Source: Gibbula magus (taxonomy: Eukaryota; Mollusca; Gastropoda; Trochida; Trochidae). Taken from it: a stretch of DNA of 64,000 bases. The notes below the pieces were generated by a model. It saw only the letters and a list, made by a program, of their open reading frames with translations, searched no databases and was not told where the DNA came from. Made by a program: the position numbers and the translations under genes. The stretch spans positions 44,734,358 through 44,798,357 of the forward strand of contig OW388300.1 of NCBI GenBank assembly GCA_936450465.1, written 5' to 3'. Each line of letters starts with the position of its first letter. The first letter of the stretch is position 1. This document shows positions 45,143 through 60,222 of this stretch, in pieces.

Positions 45143-48100
45143 ACCACCCACCCCCACATACACACACAAACTTAATTTTGATTTATTTGGATGGCGTCGT
45201 GAGCAAGTTGCGATATTAGATATTCAATGTTGCCTATCGTTATTCCCTATACATGTATATTCTTCGCAACATTATACTCAGCACCTCAGCACAAATTATG
45301 AAAATGTAAGGAGATAACGGGTCATTAGTGATATTTGTAACAGTTCTAAACTTGATGTATATTCAAATATTAAGCATAATTTCTCTTATGATCAGTATCT
45401 TAACAATATTCCTAGAAGTTTGTAATTTTACATAACACGTTTAAGGATATCATGTCACCAGTTAAACAGAAATAAAAGTTGTAATTAAAAATTCTTTAAA
45501 TGAAGATGAATATCATTTCATTTGAGATTGTCAAAAATATCATGTAAACATAGTAAAATATATTGATAGATATTATTGGGAACGTCCATCAAAAGTCAAA
45601 TTCCTCCAACTCTTACAACCTTCAAATAAAACTACTCAGTTTGTGTTATTACTTCTCTAGTGTAGGCGTTAGTGCACACTGATTGGAACAGTTCACTACT
45701 GTGCAGGTAAGCGTATCGCTGTCACAACTCAAACTGTAGCTAATAATCCCCGTAGGCATGTGTCCCTGTAGGCGTTATTACACCATACCCACTTAAATTA
45801 TAGTTGGAACTTAAGTATTAAGTATGAAGTAAGAACTTGAACAGAATATATCATTAGTGCATTACTTAATCATTGACGTGTATACCTGTAAGAGCTATCA
45901 TAATTAGGCGTTTAGTTTATCTCAAATATTTTCTTCATTTTCTTTTAAAACTGTATTTAATAAGTATTTACAGTATAATATAGACTAAAACATGTTTTAA
46001 TGAGGGATGCCGCTGCTTTATTTCGACACAGGATTAATCCATGTAAACTGTAAAGAATTCCTAATCCTTTCTTTCTCATAATGTCAACTGTAACAAAAAC
46101 AAAAACGCGTAACATTTGGACAGATAAGGCGATATTGGAAATGAAAGAGAAATACCGGCCATTTAATAAGTGAATAAATTTGACATTTGGGATTATTGGA
46201 TATGTTTGGGATCACAATATCTGCAATGGTATAAATTATTCGAACCCACACCCTCACCAATAGCAAACACTGACTGTCCCAACATCTATTCATTCATCCA
46301 TCGATACTTCGACAACAACGAAGTCCAACAATTATTCGCAATAAGCTATTTTTGCATTTATTACCATCTGATACAAATAATGGAGTTGGTGAACTTTCAT
46401 GTGGTTGCTAAATTTGCATTGTATATTTCATATGCGTTTTGTTGATCCAAAAAATAAAACACCCTTAAAGGTGCATATTGTAGGCAAATCACGTTTTTAA
46501 TTATGTGACATGCAATCATAATGACATAAATATTCTTGTCAAACTCTCCATAAATATATTATAAACCGGTTAGTAATATAATATTTACGAAATGTCAATC
46601 AAAATGTTTTCTTACCTTAAAGTACCAAAACTTTAGCTAAAGACTGTCTTCAACGACCGAAAACTTTTGGCGAAAATTCTAAAATCTTGAAGTATTTTTG
46701 CAGTCTGCGTGAGCAAGTAATTAAATCAGCTGATACCCCTTCCACGATTTCAAGCTTTGTCTCTATGTGTCGCTGGTAACTTTTTATTTAATCACATTAA
46801 CGTACTATTTTACCACTTAAACAGCTTTTTTAACACGGTCACTAGTAAAACATCACGACCTTTGACTGTCAGCACGTGGGACTATTCATAGTAACACAAT
46901 AGCCACGAACCCAAAATTTCCACTCTTATACAGCGACGTCAGAGAATATTAGACTATCCCGATTCTCGGCTAGCTCTTTATTGGTTTCACAGATCCTGCG
47001 GAGTTGATGATAGTTGATTATTGTCTCTTTAAATTATATAATTAGAATTACATAACATAATTTCATCAGTAAATTCACAGTGTTTGAGGAAGTGTCTGCT
47101 AGTAGAGCAAACTGAGGCGAGTGACAATACAGAGTAGGGTCGTCCTCTTTGTTTTGTCCAGTTGCGGTTTCAATTGTTATAAGAATGAACATGAATGAGC
47201 AAAGGACAGAAACAGGACGAGATAAAAATAAAAACAAGCAAACAAAAAAACAGGTCTATTTTAGTAACACGTACATATTCTCTTTACAGTACAATTAACA
47301 TACATTGAAAACACGTAAGCATGATTATGAATACCATCGAATAAATCGTAACAATATTAACTTCATGCATGTATATATAATAATTATACATGTTGAATGT
47401 TATACACAACATATCCGTGTTTCTCATAATACACATTACAACATGGCTTGTAACATATGATGATGATTTCCTGAGATGATCTTGGTAAAGGCGATGTAGC
47501 ACGCTCTGCTAACTGGAATAAAGTGATCTCACAAAAAGGTAAATAAGGGTTAATTATGGCTAGCTAATACCCCCAATCAATTAAGAGAGTTCGAAAACGA
47601 ATGTACATGGTTCGGCATGCGAGTTCATTTCCCTTCGAGTGGCCATTTTAATGTGTTCACATTTAAAAATGGCCGGTCGAAGCCAGTTCAAGTGATTTGA
47701 CTGATGCAGAGATACCTAAAGACTCAGAATAGAGTTTTAATTAAGGCACCATGATGGAATGGTCATTCATCTTGCTGTCTGAACTTTCACATTCGCATCA
47801 GACCCACACATCTGCCTCCCACACTGAAGAGTTCCACACCACCGTCGCTTCATACGCCGCACAATTTTCTTCCACTACGGATAACCATTTTCTATGGATA
47901 CGGTTTATCGGGTCGTGTAATGAAATGTTTTACCCTCTAACGTAACAATAAAGTGTATAAACTTTGATAATAAATGGAAAATTGGTAAAAAGAAAACTTG
48001 CAAAAACGTGCAACACATCCTTTAAAATTTGACAAAGGTAACTATCTTTCGAATAAATCACTAACTTCAACAAACTTTACAAGGATATGTTATTTGTTTT

Positions 48101-48484
48101 TTTTATTTTATATGCAAAACGTGTTTCTCAAAAGAAATGGTTGATCACTGTATTTTATTTACAATTGTTCTGATAATTTGATTTTTTAAGAATTAAAACC
48201 TCGACTAAACAGGATGGAATCGGGGTGCCTTTATCATACTGATAACTTTAATGTAGGAAAAAGGCTTTGTAATTTCCAAGATGACTATTGTCCGAGTGTC
48301 TGATTTTGGTGGAGACCTTTATACGTGGATATTAATCGTGTAACCGAACGTACATATAAAAATTGAAATATACTTTATTTTCGTCTGTCAAATGAATATT
48401 AACACGTAACTATATTTAATAGCATTTAAAAAGTCGCTCGTAAAATCTCAACCCTCTATGGCGCAGTAAGAGACGTAGTTTGAT
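45143..48484. other. noncoding AT-rich stretch
   Basis: No gene is supported. A 48-bp hairpin at 47634-47681 (TTCGAGTGGCCATTTTAA pairing with TTTAAAAATGGCCGGTCGAA) is the only structure noted. Confidence 0.45.
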
Positions 48485-50550
48485 GTGTGTAACCCGTAGG
48501 GGTACAATACTGGAGGTACAAGCTTGCGTATTTGCCGCGCTGGTACAGTACAAGAGGCAGTGGGATGGGTGTGGACCGCGGCGGTACAGTACAGGAGGCA
48601 GTTGGATGTATGTGGGCCGCGGTGGTACATTATTGGAGGCAGTGGGATGTATGTGGGCCGCGGTGGTACAGTACAAGAAGCAGTGGGATGTATGTGGACC
48701 GCGGCGGTACAGTACAGGAGGCAGTGGGATGTATGTGGGCTGCGCTGGTACAGTACAGGAGGCAGTGGGATGTATGTGGGCCGCTGTGGTACAGTACAAG
48801 AGGAGGCAGTGGGATGGGTGTGGGCCGCGGTGGTACAGTACAGGAGGCAGTGGGATGTATGTGGGTCGCTGTGGTACAGTACAAGAGGAGGCAGTGGGAT
48901 GGGTGTGGGCCGCGGTGGTACAGTACAAGAGGCAGTTGGATGTATGTGGGTCGCGGCGGTACAGTACAGGAGGCAGTGGGATGTATGTGGGCCGCGGTGG
49001 TACAGTACAAGAGGCAGTTGGATGTATGTGGGTCGCGCTGGTACAGTACAGGAGGCAGTGGGATGTATGTGGGCCGCTGTGGTACAGTACAAGAGGCAGT
49101 GGGATGTATGTGGACCGCGGCGGTACAGTACAGGAGGGAGTGGGATGTATGTGGGCTGCGCTGGTACAGTACAGGAGGCAGTGGGATGTATGTGGGCCGC
49201 TGTGGTACAGTACAAGAGGAGGCAGTGGGATGGGTGTGGGCCGCGGTGGTACAGTACAAGAGGCAGTTGGATGTATGTGGGTCGCGCTGGTACAGTACAA
49301 GAGGCAGTGGGATGTATGTGGGTCGCACTGGTACAGTACAAGAGGCAGTGGGATGTATGTGGGCCGCGCTGGTACAGTACAAGAGGCAGTGGGATGTATG
49401 TGGGTCGCGCTGGTACAGTACAAGAGGCAGTGGGATGGTTTTGGGCCGTGCTGGTACAGTACAAGAGGCAGTGGGATGGGTGTGGGCCGAGGTGGTACAG
49501 TACAAGAGGTAGTTGGATGGGTGTGGGCCGCGCTGGTACAGTACAGGAGGCAGTGGGATGTATGTTGGCCGCTGTGGTACAGTACAAGAGGCAGTGGGAT
49601 GTATGTGGGCCGCGCTGGTACAGTACAAGAGGCAGTGGGATGTATGTGGGCCGCGCTGGTACAGTACAGGAGGAAGTGGGATGGGTGTGGGCCGCGGTGG
49701 TACAGTACAAGAGGCAGTGGGGTGGGTGTGGGCCTCGGTGATACAGTACAAGAGGCAGTGGGATGTATGTGGGCCGCGGTGGGACAGTACAAGAGGCAGT
49801 GGGATGGTTTTGGGCCGCGGTGGTACAATACAAGAGGCAGTGGGATGTATGTGGTCCGCGATGGTACAGTACAGGAGGTAGTGGGATGGGTGTGGACCGA
49901 GGTGGTACAGTACAGGAGGCAGTTGGATGGGTGTGGGCCGCGGTGATACAGTACAAGAGTGGTTGGATGAGTGTGGGCCGCGGTTGTACAGTACAGGAGG
50001 CAGTGGGATGTATGTGGGCCGCAGTGGTACAGTACAAGAGGCAGTGTGATGGGTGTGGGCCGCGGTGGTACAGTACAAGAGGCAGTGGGATGTATGTGGG
50101 CCGCGCTGGTACAGTACAAGAGGCAGTGGGATGTATGTGGGCCGCAGTGGTACAGTACAAGAGGCAGTGGGATGTATGTGGGCCGCAGTGGTACAGTACA
50201 AGAGGCAGTGTGATGGGTGTGGGCCGCGGTGGTACAGTACAAGAGGCAGTAGGATGTATGTGGGCCGCGCTGGTACAGTACAAGAGGCAGTGGGATGTAT
50301 GTGGGCCGTGCTGGTACAGTACAAGAGGTAGTGGGATGGGTGTGGGCCGCGGTGGTACAGTACAAGAGTGGTTGGATGAGTGTGGGCCGCGGTTGTACAG
50401 TACAGGAGGCAGTGGGATGTATGTGGGCCCCGGTGGTACATTATTGGAGGCAGTGGGGTGTATGTGGGCCGCGTTGGTACTGTACAAGAGGCAGTGAGAT
50501 GCGTGTGGTCCGTGATGGTACAGTACAAGAGGCAGTGGGATGCGTGTGCG
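48485..50550. repeat. 41-bp minisatellite, about 50 units, open in several frames on both strands
   Basis: The unit is GGTACAGTACAAGAGGCAGT plus GGGATGTATGTGGGCCGCGG and T (41 bp), with variants carrying an extra AGG. As 41 is not divisible by three, each frame visits all three phases every 123 bp. The unit lacks stops, so ORFs of 326-709 codons overlap on both strands. That mutual overlap argues for a repeat by-product. Confidence 0.97.
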
Positions 50551-52324
<1,774 letters not shown>

Positions 52325-53845
52325 TGAAATCAATTATTAGTTACAGGTGTGAATTAAATGAACATGTACAGATGTGAAATCAATGATAAGTTACATATGT
52401 GAAATCAGTGATCATTTACAGATGTGAAATCAATGATCATTTACAGATGTGAAATCAATGATCAGTTACATATGTGAAATCAATGATCATTTACAGATCT
52501 GAAATCAATGATCATTTACAGATGTGAAATCAATGATCATTTACAGATCTGAAATCAATGATCATTTACAGATGTGAAATCAATGATCAGTTACATACCC
52601 GTATGTGAAATCAATGATCATTTACAGATCTGAAATCAATGATCATTTACAGATGTGAAATCAATGATAAGTTACATGTACATATGTGAAATCAATGATA
52701 TGTTACATATGTAAAATCAATGATCAGTTACATATGTGAAATCAATGATCATTTACAGATCTGAAATCAATGATCATTTACAGATGTGAAATCAATGATA
52801 AGTTACATATGTGAAATCAATGATAAGTTACATATGTGAAATCAATGATCATTTACAGATGTGAAATCAATGACCAGTTACAGGTGTGAAATAAATGATC
52901 ATTTACAGGTGTGAAATAAATGATAAGTTACATATGTGAAATCAATGGTCATTTACAGATGTGAAATCAATGACCAGTTACAGGTGTGAAATCAATGATC
53001 ATTTACAGATGTGAAATCAATAATAAGTTACATATGTGAAATCAATGATAAGTTACATATGTGAAATCAATGATCATTTACAGATGTGAAATCAACGACC
53101 ATTTACAGATGTGAAATTAATGATCATTTACAGGTGTGAAATCAATGATAAGTTACATATGTGAAATCAATGATAAGTTATATATGTGAAATCAATGATC
53201 ATTTACATATGTGAAATCAATGACCAGTTATAGATAAGAAATCAATGATCATTTACAGATGTGAAATCAATGATCATTTACATATGTGAAATCAATGATC
53301 ATTTACATATGTGAAATCAATGATCATTTACAGATGTGGAATCAATGATCATTTACAGGTGTGATATAAATGATCAGTTACAGATGTGAAATCAATGATA
53401 ATTTACATATGTGAAATCAATGATAAGTTACATATGTGAAATCAATGATCATTTACAGATGTGAAATCAATGACCAGTTACAGATAAGAAATCAATGATC
53501 ATTTACATATGTGAAATCAATGATCATTTACAGATGTGAAATCAATGACCAGTTACCGATAAGAAATCAATGATCATTTACAGATGTGAAATCAATGATC
53601 ATTTACATATGTGAAATCAATGATCATTTACATATGTGAAATCAATGATCATTTACAGATGTGGAATCAATGATCATTTACAGGTGTGAAATCAATTATC
53701 ATTTACAGGTGTGAAATCAATGATCATTTACAGATGTGCATTCAATGATCATTTACAGATGTGCAATCAATGATCCGTAACAGATGTGAAATAAATTACC
53801 AGTCACAGATGTGAAATCAATGACCAGTTACATATGTGAAATCAA
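52325..53845. repeat. 25-bp minisatellite, about 60 units
   Basis: The consensus is GTGAAATCAATGATCATTTA plus CAGAT. Alternating subtypes have AAGTTACATAT or CAGTTACA. The palindrome TGATCA occurs in most units. The array stops about 50 bp before the GATCA-type tail of the minus-strand LINE. Confidence 0.96.
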
Positions 53846-55784
53846 AGAAATTGTTGAAAACAATCGTTTCTATATCTTTCAGTGAGCTATATTATTCAGA
53901 TCAGATCAGATCAGTTTATTCAGTATTTCGGCCATGTGGCCAGAGCACAATTGAATGTGACCACATAAACACGTCACGTGACAGAAATGTTCATAATCAT
54001 TTTTTAAATGCAAAGACATATTTCATATAGATTGCAACGGATGTTATCAATTCAATGTGTGATAAAGTAACGAGAGCACACACATTTCTATGGTTTACAT
54101 TACCCAAATACTTATTTCTGAGATTTGCATATCGTTCACATACAAACAACACATGATATTCATCTTCAATTGTTCCCAGATTACAACTTGTACAAACAGC
54201 AAGGTATTCATCAACACATAAAGGTTTACTTTAGAGGAGCGTAAGGCGATGCGTAATTTACAAAAAGAGCGTATTAAAGTTTTATCACTAAGTGCTGTAA
54301 CATATAATTCAGGCTGCAACAATGATCTAAAAGATGAGTAATGTTTCAGAAAATTGGATGTACTTAGCGAGTTGTGCCAAACCTGGAGATACATATATTT
54401 AACTCCCTGTGTGAACTCCATTATAAACAATTGTAAGATGCCAACATCTTGTGCCATCCAGACATATGGAAAAACCGGTTATGAATAGTAGACACCCATC
54501 AGGCACCGATGTATTTTTACCATTATCATCAAGTTGTATGAGAAGCAGCTAGGGTTGATGTGCGTAGCGTTGTGGCTCCATTTTTAATAGTTTAAACCAA
54601 TACTGTATAACCCGAACTTGTGTTGATACATGCACCGAATATCTACCACACTCGCCCAAAATTGCCTTGTGTGATGCATATATACCAACATTTAGATATA
54701 ATTTGAAATAAGTGGTTTGAACTTTTTCTAAACAATCCTAATATTGAGCACCCGATATTTCAGAGCCATATAATAGGACAGACAAAATGTTACAATCGAA
54801 GAATTTACAGGCCACTGAAAAGAAAATAAACTTATTTTTATGGAATATTCTGGACAGTGAAAAGACAACTTTACTAGCTTTAAGAGAGATATTTTGACAT
54901 GCTTTGAACCATTTTAAACTTGAAGAGAACAACCCGCCTAGGTAGTTATACTAGGTAACAGTTTTGACATTTGTATCCCCAATGTACCACTTTTCCTTCC
55001 TGCTTATGATTCCACCTTTCCTGAAAACAATAATATTCATCTTCTACATATTTAGTTGGAGTCTCCATTTCTGGCAGAATGCATCTATTACATTAAGTTG
55101 TTTTTGTAGAGCAATCACACTAAAAGCAAACGTTGTGACGTCGTCAGCAAACAGTAAGAGAAGAATATCTTCAATATGTTGAGACACGAAAAGGCCATTT
55201 TAACAGTTTGCATACATTCAGTTACAAGCTCGTTGATAAAGAAAATAAATGGAACAGGACTCAGAACACTTCCTTGCCTGACACCACTTGAAGACGTGAA
55301 TGGCGATGTAGTACCGCCATTACACTTCACGCATGCGTTTACTGATTTATACATATTCTACAGAATGGTGAATATTTTACATCTGCATCCCTTAGTAAAC
55401 ACATACATGTATATAGAGGCTTCTGTCTGTCGACAAAGTCAAACGTCTTTCGAAAGTCAATGAACGCACAGTAGAATCTACTGTGGTAGTTTGGGGTTAT
55501 CTCGGGTCGTATAATATGTTTCATTAGGATGGGTTCATGTTCTCGGCATTTAATTCACTAATTATGGGATAGGAAACTTGGGGAAGGGCGTGGGTGTCTT
55601 GTTTGTGAAGAGTTCACCTTTACTTTTCTACTTTTGTAAATAAATTATCTGTCTTGTATTTCTTGTTCTTTGTTATTTTACCAACAACAGGTCCTGATCC
55701 ATAGAACCCAGAACACTTGGAGCTGGCTAAATATACCACCTTTTCTAAAACATAACATAACGCAAAGTCCATACTTTTAAACCT

Positions 55785-55928
55785 CTCTTGAACGCGATTG
55801 CTCAATGTAGCGCTACGTAGCAAAGCGAGCGAACTTTGTCGTTCAGGAGAGAATAAGCGCTACTTGAGCGCTACATTAAGCAATCAATGAGCGATTATAA
55901 GCGCTCTCTGTTATGGAACGGCGCCCTG
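55785..55928. mobile_element. palindromic MITE-like insertion, partial copy
   Basis: Shares with 57145-57359 the core GATTGCTCAATGTAGCGCT, CGTAGCAAAGCGAGCGAACT and the end GGAACGGCGCCCTG. The left terminus is not recognisable. It interrupts the region between RT motifs of the minus-strand LINE. Confidence 0.65.
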
Positions 55929-57144
55929 TCACTGGTCAGTGTAAAAGCCTATTATACTACCTTTAGATTTCGAGAGATACTTTGTTGCTTGCAGAGTAAA
56001 GATATGGTCTATGGTGGAGTAGTTCTGTCGAAAACCGGCGTGTGCTTCTGGTAACAAGTCATTTATATCTATCCAGTTTCTGAAACGATTTTCCAGAATA
56101 CAAGTGAATATCTTTCCTTGCACATTTAGTAGCGTAATACCGCGATAGTTATTGGGATCGCTGACAGAACCAGACTTAAACATTCCAGACATCAGGGAAT
56201 GTGCCACTGTCCAGCACTGTATTAAACAAGTTCTTCAAATAGGGAACGAACATGTCTTTAAGGGCTTTGTAGAACTCTGCCGGCATTCCATCTTGACCTG
56301 GTGATTTACCTGTTTTAAGATTATTTATAGCTTGTGTAATTTCATTTTCAGTTATCTGACCAGAAAGTACATCTTCTGTTAGCGCATCATTTTGCCATGT
56401 ATCAAACTACTGTTTTACATGATATCATAGATACACTGATCAAAGTCAGTTGACTGGGGGGAGTCAGCAGGGTTTAGCAACTGTTTAAAGTAGTGGAGCC
56501 AGGTTTCTGTTGATATTAGTGAACATTTGTTTGTTCTAGATAGGTATCTTTTGACAACATTCCAGAATTTCGTATGGTTAGCATCACTTGCAGCTGGTTC
56601 ACCATATTTATGTCGTGGAGTTTCATTTTTGGATTCACAACATACAGAGTAAACGGCTATTTGGCTCTAATATGTCGAGCTAAGTTTTCCTCACATTTAT
56701 CTTTTCGGAACACGTTTAACAGCCTATATTTTTCTGTTTTCAGTGACGAACATTCATGATCAAACCAGGTCGGTTGATGGACATGTACTTTCACATAGAG
56801 ACAGTAGCTCTGATAAACATTTTGCAGCTTCATTGACATTTTGCTCAATTAGCGTCTTAAAATCACTAAGCTTGATTTGGATTACCTCCCTTGAAAATTG
56901 TATCCGAAACTCAGCAGCACGTTCATTGTCAAGCCGATACTGAATACACGGCGACAGGGTTTCTGTTATGCTGCTGCTAGTTGTACTCTTACAAGGGTAC
57001 ACTGTATTGGCATATGGTCCGAGTCACATCGAGCAATCACTTTGAAGTCCTTAACATTCTCAAGTAACGAGGACGACGCGATGCAGTGGTCTACTGCACT
57101 TGTACCAGAGTGGGATACACAAGTTAAGTTGCTCGGCGTATCAC

Positions 57145-57359
57145 CAGGGCCGTGTTCAAGAGAGGTTTCAAAGTAATCACTCAATTAGCTTTTTAAACCT
57201 CTCTTGGACGCGATTGCTCAATGTAGCGCTACGTAGCAAAGCGAGCGAACTTTGAGGTTTTGCACCGTGTCGTCCAGGAGAGAATGAGCGCTACTTGAGC
57301 GCTACATTGAGCAATCAATGAGCGATTATAACCGCTCTCTGTTATGGAACGGAGCCCTG
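57145..57359. mobile_element. palindromic hAT-like MITE inserted in the LINE endonuclease
   Basis: Ends CAGGGCCGTGTTC and, in reverse complement, CAGGGCTCCGTTCC. An internal perfect 19-bp inverted pair, GATTGCTCAATGTAGCGCT, lies on either side of the centre. It splits the endonuclease ORF between HVVNGR and GDTPSN, so it inserted after the LINE. The CAGGG ends suggest hAT, but I could not identify a clean 8-bp duplication. Confidence 0.75.
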
Positions 57360-58178
57360 GTTTCCTGCCGTTTACAACATGGATATTGAGTAGCTTGCAC
57401 AAGTCCGTTAAATATCTACCATATTTATTTATTTCAGTATCACAGCTGTACCTTGGCTGGTCAAAATCATCACCAGGATACATATCCGTATCGATACACA
57501 GATATTTCACATTATCATCGATCACAAAGTCCTGCTCTCCAGCTATGCGAGCGTTTAAGTCTCCGCACAGTATGAACTGACATGAATCCCCAAAATCATA
57601 CGTTATCTGCAGCAATTTTTGCTTCAAGATTCCAATTCCATTACTTTCAGCTGTCTTATATTCTGGTGAATTTTCAGGGTGAATGTAGATAAAACCGAGA
57701 AATACAGGGATTGGATTTGTAGAACTCATTTTGAAAAATACAGTTATTCCAGTGTTCATATACACGAGTCAGCTGTGACGCCAACTCTGTCCTTACACAT
57801 ACACTGAAGCCCCCTGAAAATCTCCCTTTCTGGGAAAATCTTTTAGCAGTATTATCATAGCATATATAATCACTAAATACACTATCTAGTAAATCTTTAC
57901 CATTTCCAGCCATTGCCATTCCAGGGAAAATTAATATGTCAAACTGTGAACAACATGACAAAAAATCATACATTTGTTATTTAGATTTAAGACCACATAT
58001 AGAGATCGAGGCTGGTAGCGAGAGGACGTTGAATTTGAAAGCTCTGACCAAGTGTTGAATATTTCTTGTTGACTAAGTCAACTGTGTTCTGGTCGCTGTT
58101 CAACCGATCACATCCTGTACATTAACGACGTGAAGAACCTTTTTGTGTGAACAGGGTGAAATTTGAGATCTCAAAACG

Positions 58179-58550
58179 TTGATTTTGATGGCTCACACAT
58201 CCGACGAGGATTTCGTCTCGGTCGTAATGGCGTCACATGGACAAGCGACCAGTGTGGACATGGAGAGTGAAGATAGTGGCCGCAAACGACGTCTTCAGGA
58301 ACAGGACACTAATCAGGACAATGCTAATAAGAAAAGCAAAGGTGAGAGAAACATGAACTTTCCTGAATCTAAACTTGATCTCGATGAGGTGAGGCGAGGT
58401 GAGTTGGGGTTTAACGCCGCTTTCAAGAGTATTTCACTTATATCGCGGCTACTAGTATTATGGCAGGGAGAAAGCCCGCAACGCCATATGGCTATGCATT
58501 GCGGTGAAACCTGCGAGCATCGGCTGGAACTAGCTATATCAAATCCTTGA
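58179..58550 (+). pseudogene. possible ORF1 N-terminal remnant of the plus-strand LINE
   Basis: A 123-codon ORF rich in Glu, Asp, Lys and Arg (MESEDSGRKRRLQEQDTNQD, then NANKKSKG), placed just before plus-strand endonuclease sequence. Composition and position suggest the start of a LINE ORF1, but no domain is identifiable and it runs into unrelated sequence after about residue 80. Low certainty. Confidence 0.35.
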
Positions 58551-58559
58551 GTACCAGTC

Positions 58560-60222
58560 ACGACTATTTGACTTCCTTATTGACTCTAATTTTTGTATTT
58601 TAAATGGCAGAAATACGACACTAAATGACTATACATACATATCTACGAGAGGTGTGTCGGTCGTAGATTACTGCCTGGTCCCATATGAGGCATTGTGTGA
58701 CTTTAACACAGGGGCGGATCTAGAGGGGGGTGCAGGGGTGAAGGCATGGAAATGAGAAAGTGCATTTAAAACATAGTTTTGTGAGAAAGCGTAAGATGTT
58801 TGATAAGGGTGTGCAAGCTGCAAAACGAGCGAATGTACGAGATGAAAGTTAACGTTTGGATGAGATGTGTGATAATAATGACAGAGAGTTCTGGAAGAAG
58901 ATAGGTAAGGTTGGTGTGGTTGGAGAAAGGAGAAAGCAGATCCCTATGAAAGTGCATATGTAAGATGGGAGTGTGTCTGAGAAGTGTACGGATGTTTTAG
59001 ATAAATGGAGGAATGACCACTATGAGTTATTGAATGGGAATGCTGGTGTGCAGAATGTTGCTGGGAAGTGTGTTAATGATGAATCTGACGAGATGCACGT
59101 GTTGTTTGACACTAAGATTATCTTATTCGATGTTAGTGCGGAGGTGGATAGAAGCCACAACAACAAGGCCCCGGTTGTTGATGGTATCCCCAGTGAATGT
59201 CTTAAATCTCACAGTGTTTTAAAGGCTTTACACCATATTTTTAATGTTTGTATTAGTAGAGGGGAAATCCCAATAAGTTGGGGTAAAGGTATCATAAATC
59301 CAATACCTAAATGTTCAACTTTGGTTTGACCCTTACCAATTCTGTGTATAAATTGTATTGTAATGTTTTAAATAATCGCTTACAGTCCTGGGCTGAGTCC
59401 AATAATGTGTTCAATGATATACAGAATGAGTCCAATAATGTGTTGATTGATATACAGAATGAGTCCAATAATGTGTTGAATGATATACAGAATGGTTTCC
59501 TGAAGAAGAAGTCCAGCACTGATCACATCCACTCTGTGTTCGTTGATTGAAAACATAAAATGTCATAAAAAAAGAGTACCTTTGCTGCTTTTATTGATTT
59601 TAAGAAAGCGTATGATTGTATTGATAGAAGTGTGTTATGGGAGAAAGTAAGTTTAATTGGTGTGAAAGTTTTTAGCTCTCCAATCACTGTATGATAATGT
59701 AAGATGTAGTGTACGGATTAATGGCATGTTAACATCCTGGTTTAATGTTAACAAAGGTTTGAAGCAAGGCTGCTTACTCTCTCCATTACTGTTTAATGTT
59801 TTCATAGATGATAGGCTTAACACATTAGAGGAGAGTGGTATCGGTATTTGTGTTGATGGCACTACTATCGCAGCCCTAGCTTATGCTGATGATCTTATTT
59901 TACTTGCAGAATCATCAAAGGATTTACATAAACTTTTGTACATTTTGAACAATTGGTGTGTGAAAAATGGTATATGTATTGATAACGATAAATCAAAAAT
60001 TGTACATTTAAGAACAGTATAAGTGCACAAAGAACAAGTGCTGTTTTTACTGTTGGTAATTCTATTTTAGAAGATGTTGATAGTTATAATTATCTAGGCC
60101 TATTGCTCACAGAACACCTTAATGGCTAAGGCAGCAGCTAAGTTTGCTGGTAGAACTTTAGGCCTTCTTATTTGTAAATAGAAGGCACTTGGGGGAATGC
60201 AATCCACAACTTATGCAAAAGG
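58560..60222 (+). pseudogene. LINE fragment (endonuclease end to RT and beyond) inserted in the minus-strand LINE
   Basis: Plus-strand pieces in order are endonuclease end LNGRNTTLNDYTYISTRGVS and VVDYCLV (58600-58685), pre-RT APVVDGIPSECLKS (59170), and GIINPIPK (59290). Then come AAFIDFKKAYDCIDR (59580), LKQGCLLSPLLFNVFIDD (59760), catalytic YADDLILLAES (59880) and YNYLGLLLTEHLN (60085). The last is FAGRTLGLL...KALGGMQSTTYAK (60145-60220). Frameshifts and missing segments make it nonfunctional. A 36-bp unit coding ESNNVL.DIQN is triplicated at 59393-59500. The homology ends abruptly at 60222, where minus-strand ORF1 resumes. Confidence 0.88.

Larger units (their letters stand above)
53898..58030 (-). 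pseudogene. decayed LINE ORF2 and 3' end (minus strand)
   Basis: Reading right to left, the endonuclease runs from CGLKSK and FSQKGRFSGGFSVCVR through FILCGDLNAR to DSDHMPIQ (58010-56970). RT pieces follow: NNYRGITLLNVQGKIF and AHAGFRQNYST (near 56080), CAFIDFRKTFDFVD (55480) and GVRQGSVLSP (55285). A thumb-like segment ends in SVLLYGSE (54760). The C-terminal EDEYHVLFVCERYANLR is near 54130. The 3' end is CTGAATAAACTGATC with a GATCA tail (53898-53914). Many frameshifts and stops make it inactive. It is related to, but clearly diverged from, the LINE at 433-5282. Its ORF1 lies at 60222-60960, beyond another insertion. Confidence 0.92.

Noticed and set aside
44730..45169. 15-aa repeat ORFs on both strands
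   Set aside because: They arise from the 45-bp minisatellite whose length is a multiple of three.
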